A DNA stretch of 64,000 nt from CASICS01 sp045564455 (GTDB lineage Bacteria; Pseudomonadota; Gammaproteobacteria; Magnimaribacterales; AG-339-G14). Below the pieces are notes generated by a model. It saw only the letters and a program-made list of their open reading frames with translations, made no database searches and had not been told where the DNA came from. This document shows positions 1-8,620 of this stretch, in pieces. Numbering within the stretch: the stretch's first letter is position 1; each line of letters starts with the position of its first letter. A program made the position numbers and the translations under genes. Location of the stretch: the NCBI GenBank assembly GCA_045564455.1, contig JBJLHG010000002.1, forward strand, positions 186,001-250,000, written 5' to 3'.

Positions 1-432
1 TCCTAAAAGATGAATAGAAACAATTTGCGGCCATAACTTTAAGCTCACAGTTAAATATCCAAAAGTCGCTTGAAATAAGACCAAAACAGTTAGAGCTCCT
101 GACAGTTTAGTGATTAAATTATTTTTAGGCTTCATATAAAAAGACAAAGCAAAGATAGCAATAATGAGAAGCCCCAAGCTACCAGCAAAGTATCTATGAA
201 CAACTTCGGGTATAGCCTTTTCAATTTCAAAAACTCTTTCAGGGTATAGAGCATTTGCTTGACCTATTTCTGCTTCAGTCATTGGAAAAATAGCAAAACC
301 GTAACATCCTGGCCAATCTGGGCATCCCAATCCAGCGTCAACTAATCTGGTCCATGCCCCTAAAGCGACAACCACAAACGCGAGGAACACCCCGAACAAA
401 GATAAAATCTTTAATTTATTTAAACTAACCAA
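1..432 (-). CDS. ctaA: Heme A synthase CtaA/COX15, N-terminal part (runs off the window)
   Basis: Integral membrane enzyme that oxidises a methyl group of heme O to make the heme A of aa3-type cytochrome oxidase. The 144 visible codons begin with a membrane segment followed by GAWTRLVDAGLGCPDWPGC, which is the family's first conserved loop with its cysteine pair, then a second membrane region after a conserved RYFAG stretch. The start is a TTG at 430-432 that overlaps the end of the upstream SCO-like gene by 8 bases; AAAAGG lies about nine bases before it, which decides this start. It is the distal gene seen of the cytochrome oxidase operon. The C-terminal half lies outside the window. Confidence 0.88.
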   Translation of the reverse strand, partial: MVSLNKLKILSLFGVFLAFVVVALGAWTRLVDAGLGCPDWPGCYGFAIFPMTEAEIGQANALYPERVFEIEKAIPEVVHRYFAGSLGLLIIAIFALSFYMKPKNNLITKLSGALTVLVLFQATFGYLTVSLKLWPQIVSIHLLG

Positions 433-1009
433 TTTTAGATGCCTTTAAAAGTTTTTTTAAGTCTGTTAAGAATTTCTTACCGTCTATTTCTCCTGAGTAA
501 TAGAGGACTATATTTCCTATAGGATCGACTATAAATATATTGGGTTGCTGGAAAGGATTTATATTTGAAGCTTTAAACTTTTGTATAACTTTTTCTTCGT
601 CTTTTATTTTTATAAAATTTAAGTCCTGATAGGTGGAGAAAAATCCTTGCAATGCTGGTCTATTTTTTTCTGTCGAAGCAATATATCTTTTGACCCTTCC
701 TTGCTCACGAGACAAGAGAATATTAACTTGCCTTGCAATATAGATTCCATCCGCACATAACTCTAGGCATTTACCGTCTATAAAGTGAACCATCATCCAT
801 TTTCTCTCCATGCTGTCGATGTCTAGATATTGGAAATCTAATTCTAAATCTAAACTGCCAATATCAATTGGCTCCGAGATTAGAATACCGTAATTAACTC
901 TTTCTTCGGGTCCATAACCAAAGTAATACCAGAAAGTGCTAGCAGTTATAACGACAAATGGTGTTAAAAATATTATTAAAGCAATGATGAAGCCTTTTTT
1001 TACTTTCAC
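425..1009 (-). CDS. SCO-like/thioredoxin-fold cytochrome oxidase accessory protein
   Basis: A 194-residue protein with one N-terminal membrane anchor (about residues 7-28) and a soluble domain probably in the periplasm. CLELC near residue 80 has the CxxxC spacing of SCO copper chaperones, and the C-terminal half (NIFIVDPIGNIVLYY) resembles a thioredoxin-fold strand. No histidine follows the CxxxC, so the distal copper-ligand histidine of true SCO proteins is missing. A gene of this type commonly sits between SURF1 and ctaA in gammaproteobacterial oxidase operons, which is the context here: it overlaps surf1 by 4 bases and ctaA by 8. A role in oxidase assembly or thiol chemistry is inferred. 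Confidence 0.7.
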   Translation of the reverse strand: MKVKKGFIIALIIFLTPFVVITASTFWYYFGYGPEERVNYGILISEPIDIGSLDLELDFQYLDIDSMERKWMMVHFIDGKCLELCADGIYIARQVNILLSREQGRVKRYIASTEKNRPALQGFFSTYQDLNFIKIKDEEKVIQKFKASNINPFQQPNIFIVDPIGNIVLYYSGEIDGKKFLTDLKKLLKASKIG

Positions 1010-1701
1010 TTATCACTCCCTCTTCTTAAAAAAAATATATAACCTACGATTAACACTAAGCCCAAACCAAACCATTGAGCAGCATACCCAAAATGTCTCA
1101 TTGAGCTTAGATTAAGAGGCTTCCATGTTGAGACAAAACCAGAAGGTGATAATTCAGAAAGCTCTATGATGAATGGCGTAAGGCTTATTTTTGTATAGTC
1201 TGAAATTTGCTTTAGATTTATAGACTGAACAAGGAGAGGGTTTTGCTTTGGCTGCATTTCCTCATCTTCTAATAAGAAACTTTCTGATACAGGTCTAAGT
1301 ATCCCTTGAATCTTAATGACACCAGAAGGCGTCTCTATTTCAGGCAATATGTTCCTATTAGTAAATGGTATCCAGCCTCTAGAAACTAAAATAGAAGACC
1401 CATCAAGCAAATCAAAAGGCATCACTACTTTAACGCCGGCTTTGCCTTGATTAGTTTTGTTATCAACGTAAAAGGACTGATCATGATAGCTTCCTTCTAT
1501 AACTATATTTCTATAAAGATTGTTAGTTTTTAAATCGTTATTATTTTTAATTTCTTCTACAGGCATTGATTGTTTTACAAAATAAGTATGTTCTAATTCC
1601 TTTTTCTCATAGCCCCTATTTATTTGCCAAATACCAAGAGATAATACAAAGATGAATAACGTTGTGAAGCTTATAAAAGCTTTCCAATTAAAAACTAACA
1701 T
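1006..1701 (-). CDS. SURF1/Shy1 family cytochrome oxidase assembly protein
   Basis: A 231-residue inner-membrane protein with the SURF1 layout: an N-terminal membrane helix (about residues 9-25) ending in GIWQINRGYEKK, a large periplasmic domain, and a C-terminal helix (about 207-225) after RHFGYAAQWFGL. Conserved SURF1 signatures are visible: LVSRGWIP, the GxWQ motif and the YAxQWF motif. SURF1 helps heme A delivery or stability in subunit I. It overlaps the downstream SCO-like gene by 4 bases and belongs to the oxidase operon. Length matches the family. Confidence 0.9.
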   Translation of the reverse strand: MLVFNWKAFISFTTLFIFVLSLGIWQINRGYEKKELEHTYFVKQSMPVEEIKNNNDLKTNNLYRNIVIEGSYHDQSFYVDNKTNQGKAGVKVVMPFDLLDGSSILVSRGWIPFTNRNILPEIETPSGVIKIQGILRPVSESFLLEDEEMQPKQNPLLVQSINLKQISDYTKISLTPFIIELSELSPSGFVSTWKPLNLSSMRHFGYAAQWFGLGLVLIVGYIFFLRRGSDK

Positions 1702-1725
1702 CTAACTAATACAATACTAACCATC

Positions 1726-1935
1726 ATGTTTTTTAAAATTATCATTTTTATTCTTGCCGCATCAATGCTGATAAGCCTTTTTTCAAGCGCTTTCTTTCTC
1801 GTCAGGGACAAAGGCAAAACTGAAAGAGCTCAATACACCTTAAGAATAAGAGTATCTATTGCTCTTCTCCTCTTATTCACAGTTGCTGTTGGAATATATA
1901 GCGGCCAACTTACTGTAAATTCTCCTTGGGGTTAA
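1726..1935 (+). CDS. DUF2909 twin-transmembrane small protein
   Basis: A 69-residue protein with two predicted membrane helices (about residues 3-25 and 43-62) joined by a short charged loop, VRDKGKTERAQYTLRIR. This matches the DUF2909 family, which in gammaproteobacteria is typically coded opposite the cytochrome oxidase operon between coxC and SURF1, as here. It converges on ctaE with a 4-base overlap of the two ends and diverges from surf1. Function is not established; position suggests a link with the oxidase. Confidence 0.75.
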   Translation: MFFKIIIFILAASMLISLFSSAFFLVRDKGKTERAQYTLRIRVSIALLLLFTVAVGIYSGQLTVNSPWG

Positions 1936-2615
1936 AAAATATAAACAACTAATACTAGAAGAATCCAAACGACATCTACAAAGTGCCAATACCAAGATCC
2001 TGCGGCTAAGCCAAAATGGTCATGATCACTGAATGCGCCTCCAAAACCTCTTATTGTCATAATAGTTAAAATTATTGCTCCTAAGCAAACATGGAATCCG
2101 TGGAATCCAGTCATTAAAAAGAAAGTAGTTCCATATATCCCGGCTCCTAGAGTCAGCCCCATATGGCTATATGCTTCGTAGTATTCAAGCCCTTGTAAAA
2201 ATACAAATACGTAACCAAGAGTTAGGGTAATAACCATCCAAAACTTGAAAAAAAATCTATTCCCTCTCTTCAAAGCTGATTCTGCCAAGGCTATTGTTCC
2301 GCTTGAGGTAACCAAACAAAGAGTGTTCCAAAAAGGCAACCATGTGTGCAGCTTGTTAAAAGCTGGCATGGCCATGCTGTGATGAGCCCCTGGAAAGAGT
2401 TCATTGTCAGGTGATTCTAATAAAGGCCAGGAAGCTTCGAATGCCGGCCATAGTATATTAGTAATTCCCTTTTCTCCTTCTCCTCCAAGCCAAGGAACTG
2501 CAAAAATTCTAACGTAGCCAAGGGCAAGGAAGAACGCAAAGAAGAACATTACTTCTGAGAAAATAAACCACGCCATGCCCCAGACAAATGACTGATTTAA
2601 TTGGTCGCTGTACAT
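1932..2615 (-). CDS. ctaE: Cytochrome c oxidase subunit III, C-terminal part (helices 3-7)
   Basis: This 227-residue reading frame carries the conserved body of subunit III: SFVWGMAWFIFSEVMFFFAF, the glutamate-containing YYEAYSHMGL region, GFHGFHVCLGAI and the terminal SWYWHFVDVVWILL. It lacks the first two membrane helices that the family normally has. Those are encoded immediately upstream in another frame (2632-2835). Removing one base from the A8 run at 2651-2658 (T8 on the coding strand) joins the parts as MFFWFGSVIKENDSGMYSDQ, giving a normal-length protein of about 300 residues. The apparent start at MYSD is therefore probably not a real initiation site. Confidence 0.9.
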   Translation of the reverse strand: MYSDQLNQSFVWGMAWFIFSEVMFFFAFFLALGYVRIFAVPWLGGEGEKGITNILWPAFEASWPLLESPDNELFPGAHHSMAMPAFNKLHTWLPFWNTLCLVTSSGTIALAESALKRGNRFFFKFWMVITLTLGYVFVFLQGLEYYEAYSHMGLTLGAGIYGTTFFLMTGFHGFHVCLGAIILTIMTIRGFGGAFSDHDHFGLAAGSWYWHFVDVVWILLVLVVYIF

Positions 2616-2631
2616 TCCGGAATCATTTTCT

Positions 2632-2835
2632 TTAATGACACTTCCAAACCAAAAAAAACATTGTTCCCCATATCACAGCAAATGAAGTGAATAAAAGCCA
2701 GTGTGCATTCGAATCTTCATTGCCTAAATTATTAATCGTATAACCCGATCCCAATACAAAAAGTAGTAATCCAAAAGCCATTGCAAATGGTAATTTACTG
2801 CTAGCGGGGACGTAATATGAAGAATCAGTGCTCAT
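2632..2835 (-). CDS. ctaE: Cytochrome c oxidase subunit III, N-terminal part (helices 1-2)
   Basis: A 67-codon frame starting MSTDSSYYVPASSKLPFAMA, the typical N-terminus of proteobacterial subunit III, with two membrane helices. It runs into a stop (VWKCH*) just after a T8 run on the coding strand. The continuing frame lies one base away. The start overlaps the ctaG stop by one base (TAATG), so translation of ctaG and ctaE looks coupled. Whether the break is a sequencing or assembly indel, a real mutation, or is bypassed by slippage on the homopolymer cannot be told from one sequence. Confidence 0.85.
   Translation of the reverse strand: MSTDSSYYVPASSKLPFAMAFGLLLFVLGSGYTINNLGNEDSNAHWLLFTSFAVIWGTMFFLVWKCH
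2651..2658 (-). other. Homopolymer (A8; T8 on coding strand) at the ctaE frameshift point
   Basis: Eight consecutive A on the plus strand within the overlap zone of the two ctaE frames. Seven instead of eight restores one continuous subunit III frame with family-like residues on both sides of the junction. Confidence 0.8.
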
Positions 2836-3374
2836 TAATTTAAAGCTTGCAAGTTAGCAAACTCCTCCGTGACATCAAATAAAGTATACCCCAATGCTAA
2901 AGAGGAAATATCTTTAGGTAGTTCAGGGTCTATTATGAACTTAACAGGAATTGTTATCGATTCTCCTGCATCCAAGAATTGTTGCTCAAAACAAAAACAT
3001 TCCGTTTTGTGAAAATATCTAGCACCTCTACCAGGAGAAACACTCGGAATTGCTTGAGCAATCATCGGCTTACTTGTGGTATTGGTAAAAGTAAAATCCA
3101 TTAAATAGTCTTGGCCGGTTTCAACTCTCAATTGAGGCGATTTAGATTTGAATGACCATGGCATTTTATTGTTATTTAAAGTAACAAATGTAATTTTTAA
3201 TTCTCTTGTTTCGATTGATTCATCATAAAATGTAATTGTAGGTCCGGATATTTTTCCATTTAATCCTGTTATATCGCAAAAAACATCGTACAAAGGGACC
3301 AAGGCAAATCCAAAACAAAACATTCCACAAGTCATTAAGACTAATTTAGTTATGCTTCTTTTAGTAGAAATCAT
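2835..3374 (-). CDS. ctaG: Cytochrome c oxidase assembly protein CtaG/Cox11
   Basis: A 179-residue copper chaperone that inserts CuB into oxidase subunit I. One N-terminal membrane helix (about residues 10-29, ending VPLYDVFCDITGLNG, a family signature) anchors a periplasmic immunoglobulin-like domain. The copper-binding CFCF motif is present after YFHKTE. Length is normal. It lies between ctaD (10 bases) and ctaE (1-base overlap), the usual order. Confidence 0.93.
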   Translation of the reverse strand: MISTKRSITKLVLMTCGMFCFGFALVPLYDVFCDITGLNGKISGPTITFYDESIETRELKITFVTLNNNKMPWSFKSKSPQLRVETGQDYLMDFTFTNTTSKPMIAQAIPSVSPGRGARYFHKTECFCFEQQFLDAGESITIPVKFIIDPELPKDISSLALGYTLFDVTEEFANLQALN

Positions 3375-3384
3375 TATTTTTTTG

Positions 3385-4980
3385 TTAAGCCTTAAGAGAC
3401 TCCATAGAAGGTGGTGAGCTGAAAGTGTGATAAGGCGGAGGTGAATCTACAGTCCACTCAAAACCTTTAGCGCCTTCCCAAACTTCTGCTGTAGCTTTCT
3501 TACCGTTATAAATACATTTCAACACAATGAATAAGAATAATAATTGTGACAAGCCAAACAAAAATGCTCCTACACTGACCATCATATTCCAGTCTGCAAA
3601 TTGCATAGCATAATCAGGAATTCTTCTTGGCATACCTGCTAGGCCAACAAAGTGCATAGGAAAGAAAGTTAAATTAACTGATATGAAAGACATCCAAAAA
3701 TGAGTCTTTCCAAGAGTTTCGTCATACATATACCCTGTCCATTTGGGTAACCAATAATAAGCTCCTGCTAAGAGAGAAAACAAAGCTCCCGGCACCAATA
3801 CGTAATGAAAATGAGCTACTACAAAGTAAGTATCATGATATTGAAAATCTGCTGGAGCTATCGCTAACATAATTCCCGATAAGCCTCCGATGGTAAACAA
3901 AGCAACAAATGCAATTGAAAACAACATTGGTGTTTCAAAAGTTAATGAGCCTTTGAACATAGTTGATAGCCAATTAAAAACTTTTACTCCCGTCGGAATT
4001 GCAATAAGCATTGTCGAGTACATGAAAAATAATTCACCAGCTATTGGCATACCTACAGTAAACATATGATGAGCCCAGACCACAAAAGATAAAAGTGCTA
4101 TTGAGGCAATTGCATAAACCATTGAGCTATACCCAAATATAGGTTTTCTAGAAAAGGTTTCAATAATATGGGAAACAATTCCAAAGGCAGGAAGAATCAT
4201 TATGTAAACTTCTGGATGTCCAAAAAACCAAAAGATATGTTGAAATAAGACTGGATCTCCTCCACCTGCTGCCTTAAAAAAGCTTGTTCCAAAATGAATA
4301 TCCATCAACATCATAGTTACAGCTCCAGCTAAAACCGGCATTACTGCTATCAATAAGTAGGCTGTTATAAACCAAGACCAAACAAAAAGAGGCATTTTCA
4401 TCAAAGTCATTCCAGGCGCTCTCATATTAAGAATTGTAGTAATGATATTAATAGAACCCATAATAGAAGAAGCTCCCATTATGTGAACTGAGAAAATGAA
4501 AAAGGTTACAGTTGGAGGCGCATACTCCGTGGACAAAGGTGCATAGAAGGTCCACCCAAAGTTTGGAGCTCCTCCTTCCATGAAGAAAGTACTAAGCAAA
4601 ATACCAAAAGCCGCTGGCAGAATCCAAAAACTTAAATTATTTAATCTAGGCAAAGCCATATCCGGCGCACCAATTTGCATTGGAATCATCCAATTAGCAA
4701 ACCCTACAAATGCTGGCATTATTACTCCAAAGACCATTATCAATCCATGATTTGTAACCATTTGATTGTAGAATTCTGGTGAAACAATCTGACTGCCTGG
4801 CTCAAAAAGCTCAGCTCTGATGACCATCGCCATCGCTCCTCCAACAAACAACATAACCAAACTAAACCACAAATACATTGAACCAATATCTTTATGATTG
4901 GTTGTGTACAACCATCTAGAGAAACCTTTAGCTGGTCCGTGGTGATGATCGTCGTGATTTGACTCTATAACTGCACTCAT
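3385..4980 (-). CDS. ctaD: Cytochrome c oxidase subunit I (aa3 type)
   Basis: Catalytic subunit of the terminal heme-copper oxidase, 531 residues with about twelve membrane helices. Visible functional residues: the low-spin heme ligand region in MVTNHGLIMVF; WFFGHPEVYIMILPAFG with the CuB histidine, the cross-linked tyrosine and the D-channel glutamate; WAHHMFTVGM with the two other CuB histidines; and HDTYFVVAHFHYVL with the heme histidines. All expected residues are intact. It follows ctaC by 15 bases and precedes ctaG. Confidence 0.97.
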   Translation of the reverse strand: MSAVIESNHDDHHHGPAKGFSRWLYTTNHKDIGSMYLWFSLVMLFVGGAMAMVIRAELFEPGSQIVSPEFYNQMVTNHGLIMVFGVIMPAFVGFANWMIPMQIGAPDMALPRLNNLSFWILPAAFGILLSTFFMEGGAPNFGWTFYAPLSTEYAPPTVTFFIFSVHIMGASSIMGSINIITTILNMRAPGMTLMKMPLFVWSWFITAYLLIAVMPVLAGAVTMMLMDIHFGTSFFKAAGGGDPVLFQHIFWFFGHPEVYIMILPAFGIVSHIIETFSRKPIFGYSSMVYAIASIALLSFVVWAHHMFTVGMPIAGELFFMYSTMLIAIPTGVKVFNWLSTMFKGSLTFETPMLFSIAFVALFTIGGLSGIMLAIAPADFQYHDTYFVVAHFHYVLVPGALFSLLAGAYYWLPKWTGYMYDETLGKTHFWMSFISVNLTFFPMHFVGLAGMPRRIPDYAMQFADWNMMVSVGAFLFGLSQLLFLFIVLKCIYNGKKATAEVWEGAKGFEWTVDSPPPYHTFSSPPSMESLKA

Positions 4981-4995
4981 AATATTTCCTTAGTC

Positions 4996-6132
4996 TTATA
5001 ATTTATTATTTTTGTAATCTAAAATTTCTTTCGGGATAACTATTTTCCCATCTCCAGTTTCATCATTACCCCAAGCTTGTCTTGTGTAAGTGATAACTGC
5101 CGCAATCTCTACCTCTGTTAGCTGTTCTGCATAAGAGGCCATAGCGGCCCCTTGTACTCCTTCCATCAGAATTTCTATTTGTCTTTCTTTATCATTTAAA
5201 ACAATTTCACTTCCTACCAATGCAGGAAATATAGGGAGCAAACCTTCTCCAGAGACTTGATGACAGGCAACACAGTTTTTTTGGTAAACGCTTTCTCCTA
5301 TAGAGATTAACTCATCTTTTTCCCAAAGTTTTTCTGTAAGAAGAGCCTGTTGAATTTTGGCTTCTTTTTTATCGTTAATGAACATCGAATACTCATCAGC
5401 TGACACAGCTTTGACTACTATCGGCATATATCCATGATACTGACCGCAAAGCTCAGTGCACTGTCCTCTATAGATTCCTGGCTCACTAACAAAGGTCCAT
5501 CCTGTATTCACAAATCCAGGAATGGCATCTTGTTTGATCGCAAAATCTGGTACCCACCAAGAATGAATTACATCATTCGCGGTAATCAAAAATCTTATTC
5601 TCGTATTTACAGGAATCACTAAAGGCTCATCAACCTCTAATAAGTAATTCTCGTCTTTTGGAGCTAAATTATTTCTTTTATCTAGAGAAGTTGAGAGATT
5701 ACTAAAAAAACCCACTTCATCTTCAATATATTCGTATTGCCATTTCCATTGATGGCCTGTAATCAAAATATTGATGTCTCCCTCTGTATCGTCGTAAGCC
5801 TTTATCATGACTGTTGTAGCAGGGATGGAAAGGCCTACCAAAATCAAGGCAAATAAAATCGTCCATGTTAACTCTAAAGTAGTGCTATCATCAAAGTCTG
5901 CTGGTTTGACTCCTTCTTTTCTTCGATACTGGAAAAGTATGAAAGCCATAGCAACTAAAACAGCTATCCCTATCGCTAAACAAACATAAAAGACAAACAT
6001 ATGAAGCCCAAAAATTTCTTGGCTCAGTTGAGTAGCTCCTGGCTTCATATTAATGTCGTCCCAGGCGGCGAAGCCTAAAGAAGACAATGAAGCTGACAAG
6101 ACTGTAAAGACACTTTTAAAGTATATTTTCAT
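4996..6132 (-). CDS. ctaC: Cytochrome c oxidase subunit II with fused cytochrome c domain
   Basis: Entry point of electrons from cytochrome c. The 378 residues run: signal sequence (MKIYFKSVFTVLSASLSSLG), two membrane helices (about 45-68 and 88-110), a cupredoxin domain with the CuA motif GQCTELCGQYHGYMPI (CxxxCxxxHxxM), and a C-terminal class I cytochrome c domain with CVACH and a late methionine (AMASYAEQL). The cytochrome fusion makes this a caa3-like subunit, common in marine gammaproteobacteria. It is the first gene of the oxidase operon. Confidence 0.96.
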   Translation of the reverse strand: MKIYFKSVFTVLSASLSSLGFAAWDDINMKPGATQLSQEIFGLHMFVFYVCLAIGIAVLVAMAFILFQYRRKEGVKPADFDDSTTLELTWTILFALILVGLSIPATTVMIKAYDDTEGDINILITGHQWKWQYEYIEDEVGFFSNLSTSLDKRNNLAPKDENYLLEVDEPLVIPVNTRIRFLITANDVIHSWWVPDFAIKQDAIPGFVNTGWTFVSEPGIYRGQCTELCGQYHGYMPIVVKAVSADEYSMFINDKKEAKIQQALLTEKLWEKDELISIGESVYQKNCVACHQVSGEGLLPIFPALVGSEIVLNDKERQIEILMEGVQGAAMASYAEQLTEVEIAAVITYTRQAWGNDETGDGKIVIPKEILDYKNNKL

Positions 6133-6177
6133 TAGATGTAACAGAGTAATTTGCGGTAATTTTAACTTATCTAAGTT

Positions 6178-7026
6178 TTACTCACCATGCTTAGCTACAA
6201 GAGCAGCTGTAGAGGGTTTTGTGCCAGTCCACAATAAAAAAGATTCTGCTGCTTGCTCAACTAGCATTCCCCAGCCATCTATTATCAACGGCACTGAGGC
6301 ATCTCTAGCTGCCTCCATAAATGAAGTAAAAGCCTGAGAGTAATATAAATCAAGGGCTACAGAAGCATTAGTAAAAATATTTTTATCTAAATTTAAGTTT
6401 AAAGTTGGGTCTGTAGATACAGACGTAGCATTGATTACTATGTCAAAATGCTTATCTTTTAAATCTTCAGGTTTTAAACCAGAGGCTATAAGAATAGAAC
6501 TTTTGCTAGATAGACTCTCTATCTTAGACAGCTCGGTGATTAATCTTTCAGCTTTTTCTAATGTTCTATTAGCAACAGTAATTTTTTTTGGGCTTTCTAA
6601 GACAAAGCTTGGAATTATTCCTCTTGCTGCACCTCCGGCGCCAATTACTAAAATAGATTTATTTTCTAAAGGAATTTTTTTATTCTTAGTTAGATCATTT
6701 ATTAACCCAGTTCCATCAGTACAATCTGCGATAATTTTTCCTTTTTTCTTATACAAGACATTTGCTGCTTTGGATATTTGAGATCTATTGGACAATACGT
6801 CAGCTACTTTTAAACATTCTTCTTTTAAAGGCAAAGTTATACTTAAGCCTTTACCGCCATTATCGAAAAAATTTTTTATCCATGTGTTGCAGTTCTCTTT
6901 AGTAACCTCAAACTTATCGAAAGTTATCTGAATATTTGATTCCGCTGAAAACTCGTTATGTATTTCAGGAGATTTACTATGCTTGATGGGACTTCCGATA
7001 ACTGCTAGTTTTATTTTCTTATCCAC
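6178..7026 (-). CDS. aroE: Shikimate dehydrogenase
   Basis: NADPH-dependent reduction of 3-dehydroshikimate to shikimate in aromatic amino-acid synthesis. The 282-residue protein shows the substrate-binding GSPIKHSKSPEIHN at residues 11-24, GLSITLPLKEE with the catalytic lysine, the nucleotide-binding GAGGAARGI, VANRT, and NATSV. It overlaps the tsaC end by 16 bases; the aroE-tsaC pair is a conserved gammaproteobacterial arrangement. Confidence 0.94.
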   Translation of the reverse strand: MDKKIKLAVIGSPIKHSKSPEIHNEFSAESNIQITFDKFEVTKENCNTWIKNFFDNGGKGLSITLPLKEECLKVADVLSNRSQISKAANVLYKKKGKIIADCTDGTGLINDLTKNKKIPLENKSILVIGAGGAARGIIPSFVLESPKKITVANRTLEKAERLITELSKIESLSSKSSILIASGLKPEDLKDKHFDIVINATSVSTDPTLNLNLDKNIFTNASVALDLYYSQAFTSFMEAARDASVPLIIDGWGMLVEQAAESFLLWTGTKPSTAALVAKHGE

Positions 7027-7547
7027 TCATCACTCTCTAATATTTGTACGGGTGTTGGTTTCGTTAATCCGCCAAGTTCTCCCTTTATTATATGTACTTT
7101 GCTTCCAAAGAACTCTCTTATTTGATTTTCATCAATTGCTGGTGATTTTCCTGATATGTTTGCTGAGGTAGAACAAATTGGCATTTCTAACTCCGAAGTA
7201 ATTTTTTGTACTCCTTCATGATTGGAAACCCTTAAAGCTAGTAATCTTGATTGTCCCAGGAGCCATTTAGGTGTTTTTGAAGAAGATGGAACCAGCCAAG
7301 TATGCGGTCCGGGCCATTTTGTAAGCATTTTTTTACGTAAATCATTATTTAAATGACTAGTTAAATCCTCTATTTGACTTAAATCTCCGGCTAAGATGAT
7401 AATTCCTTTATTTTCATCTCTTTTTTTTAAATTTATTAGTTTTTTTACAGCCGATTCTGAAAAGGGATTGCATCCTATGCCCCAAACACCTTCTGTGGGA
7501 TAAGCAAAAATCTCATCTTTTAAAAAAAGCTCTTTTAAGTCAGGCAT
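7011..7547 (-). CDS. tsaC: L-threonylcarbamoyladenylate synthase (YrdC/Sua5 family)
   Basis: Makes threonylcarbamoyl-AMP from threonine, bicarbonate and ATP for t6A37 modification of ANN-decoding tRNAs. The short 178-residue form (TsaC) has the N-terminal YPTEGVWGIGCNP, the LKKRDENKG nucleotide-binding loop, GPHTWLVP, ALRVSNHE and STSANISGK. No Sua5 extension is present. It starts one base inside the purE stop (TAATG) and ends within aroE, so purE-tsaC-aroE form one transcription unit. Confidence 0.93.
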   Translation of the reverse strand: MPDLKELFLKDEIFAYPTEGVWGIGCNPFSESAVKKLINLKKRDENKGIIILAGDLSQIEDLTSHLNNDLRKKMLTKWPGPHTWLVPSSSKTPKWLLGQSRLLALRVSNHEGVQKITSELEMPICSTSANISGKSPAIDENQIREFFGSKVHIIKGELGGLTKPTPVQILESDEWIRK

Positions 7548-8035
7548 TAGCCAGCCTGAAGCTCATCATTTTCCTTCTTAAGTTGCTGTTTTTGTTGAAT
7601 TCTTGCTTCTTTAATTGATTCTGCTAAATTTTCATCACTAATAGCAAGCATTTGAGCTGCTAGATGACCCGCATTGATTGCGCCTGCTTTTCCAATCGCA
7701 ACTGTTGCTACGGGAACACCTTTAGGCATTTGTACCGTAGATAGCAAAGCATCAAAACCATTTAGAGGTCCGCCATCTCCAGGAACCCCTATTACTGGAA
7801 CAGAAGTATGGGCAGCTATATTTCCTGCAAGATGAGCAGCCATACCAGCGATACCTATAAAAATTTTTGTTTCATTACTTAAAGCTTCGTTAATATGTTC
7901 TTGCAAGACTTCCGGCATTCTATGAGCGCTTAAAACATTAATAGTGTTTTGAATATTAAAAGAATCTAAAACTTCAGCAGAAGCTTTAGCCAAATCCATA
8001 TCAGTTTTCGATCCAATTACAATTGATACTTTCAA
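7547..8035 (-). CDS. purE: N5-carboxyaminoimidazole ribonucleotide mutase
   Basis: Converts N5-CAIR to CAIR in de novo purine synthesis. The 162-residue protein has the phosphate-binding GSKTDMDLAKAS near the start, SAHRMPE with the catalytic histidine, GIAGMAAHLAGNIAAHT and GVPGDGGPLNG. The partner purK is not adjacent. The final 20 residues are charged and glutamine-rich (QQKQQLKKEND). It opens the leftward purE-tsaC-aroE unit and diverges from def across a 62-base gap. Confidence 0.94.
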   Translation of the reverse strand: MKVSIVIGSKTDMDLAKASAEVLDSFNIQNTINVLSAHRMPEVLQEHINEALSNETKIFIGIAGMAAHLAGNIAAHTSVPVIGVPGDGGPLNGFDALLSTVQMPKGVPVATVAIGKAGAINAGHLAAQMLAISDENLAESIKEARIQQKQQLKKENDELQAG

Positions 8036-8067
8036 AGAATTACCTCATTAATTAAAAAATAATTCCC

Positions 8068-8073
8068 TATAAT
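8068..8073 (+). promoter_or_regulatory. Possible -10 box for def
   Basis: A TATAAT lies 24 bases before the def start in the 62-base purE/def divergent gap. No good -35 hexamer is seen at 17 bases, so this is a composition-prone guess. Confidence 0.35.
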
Positions 8074-8097
8074 AAATGTTTGTAACAATTAAATAAA

Positions 8098-8607
8098 ATG
8101 ACAATTAGAAATATTTTAATTTTTCCAGATCCAAAGTTAAGAGAAGTTGCTAAAGAAGTAACTAAGTTTGATGAAGAATTAAAAAAATTAGCTGATGATT
8201 TATTAGAAACAATGTACAAATCTAACGGAATAGGTTTAGCAGCTTCGCAGATAGGCATCCCTCTTAGGATTTTAGTTTTAGATGTCAGTGATGAAAAAAA
8301 TAAGCCACAAATTTTTGTAAATCCAGCTGTTAAGATTTTAGACGAAAAAGAGAAAGATGGTTTTGACGAAGGTTGTCTTTCTATTCCTTCTTTTTATGAA
8401 GAAGTCATTAGGCCAGTTAATGTTGAGATTTCTTTTTATAATATTCAAGGAGTTCAAAAAAAGATCTTACCAAAAGGTCTTTTAGGTGTTGTTGTCCAGC
8501 ATGAGATTGATCACTTAGATGGGAAACTAATGGTTGATTATATTTCTTCTACAAAGAGACAAAGAATTAGATCTAAATTATTAAAATTAAAAAAAATGAA
8601 AAAGTAA
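8098..8607 (+). CDS. def: Peptide deformylase
   Basis: Metalloenzyme that removes the formyl group from nascent proteins. The 169-residue sequence has all three family motifs: GIGLAASQIG, EGCLSIPSF (metal-ligand cysteine) and HEIDHLDG (two metal histidines and the catalytic glutamate). A lysine-rich tail ends the protein. It is followed after 13 bases by fmt, the matching formylating enzyme. Confidence 0.96.
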   Translation: MTIRNILIFPDPKLREVAKEVTKFDEELKKLADDLLETMYKSNGIGLAASQIGIPLRILVLDVSDEKNKPQIFVNPAVKILDEKEKDGFDEGCLSIPSFYEEVIRPVNVEISFYNIQGVQKKILPKGLLGVVVQHEIDHLDGKLMVDYISSTKRQRIRSKLLKLKKMKK

Positions 8608-8620
8608 ATTTTATAAAAAA

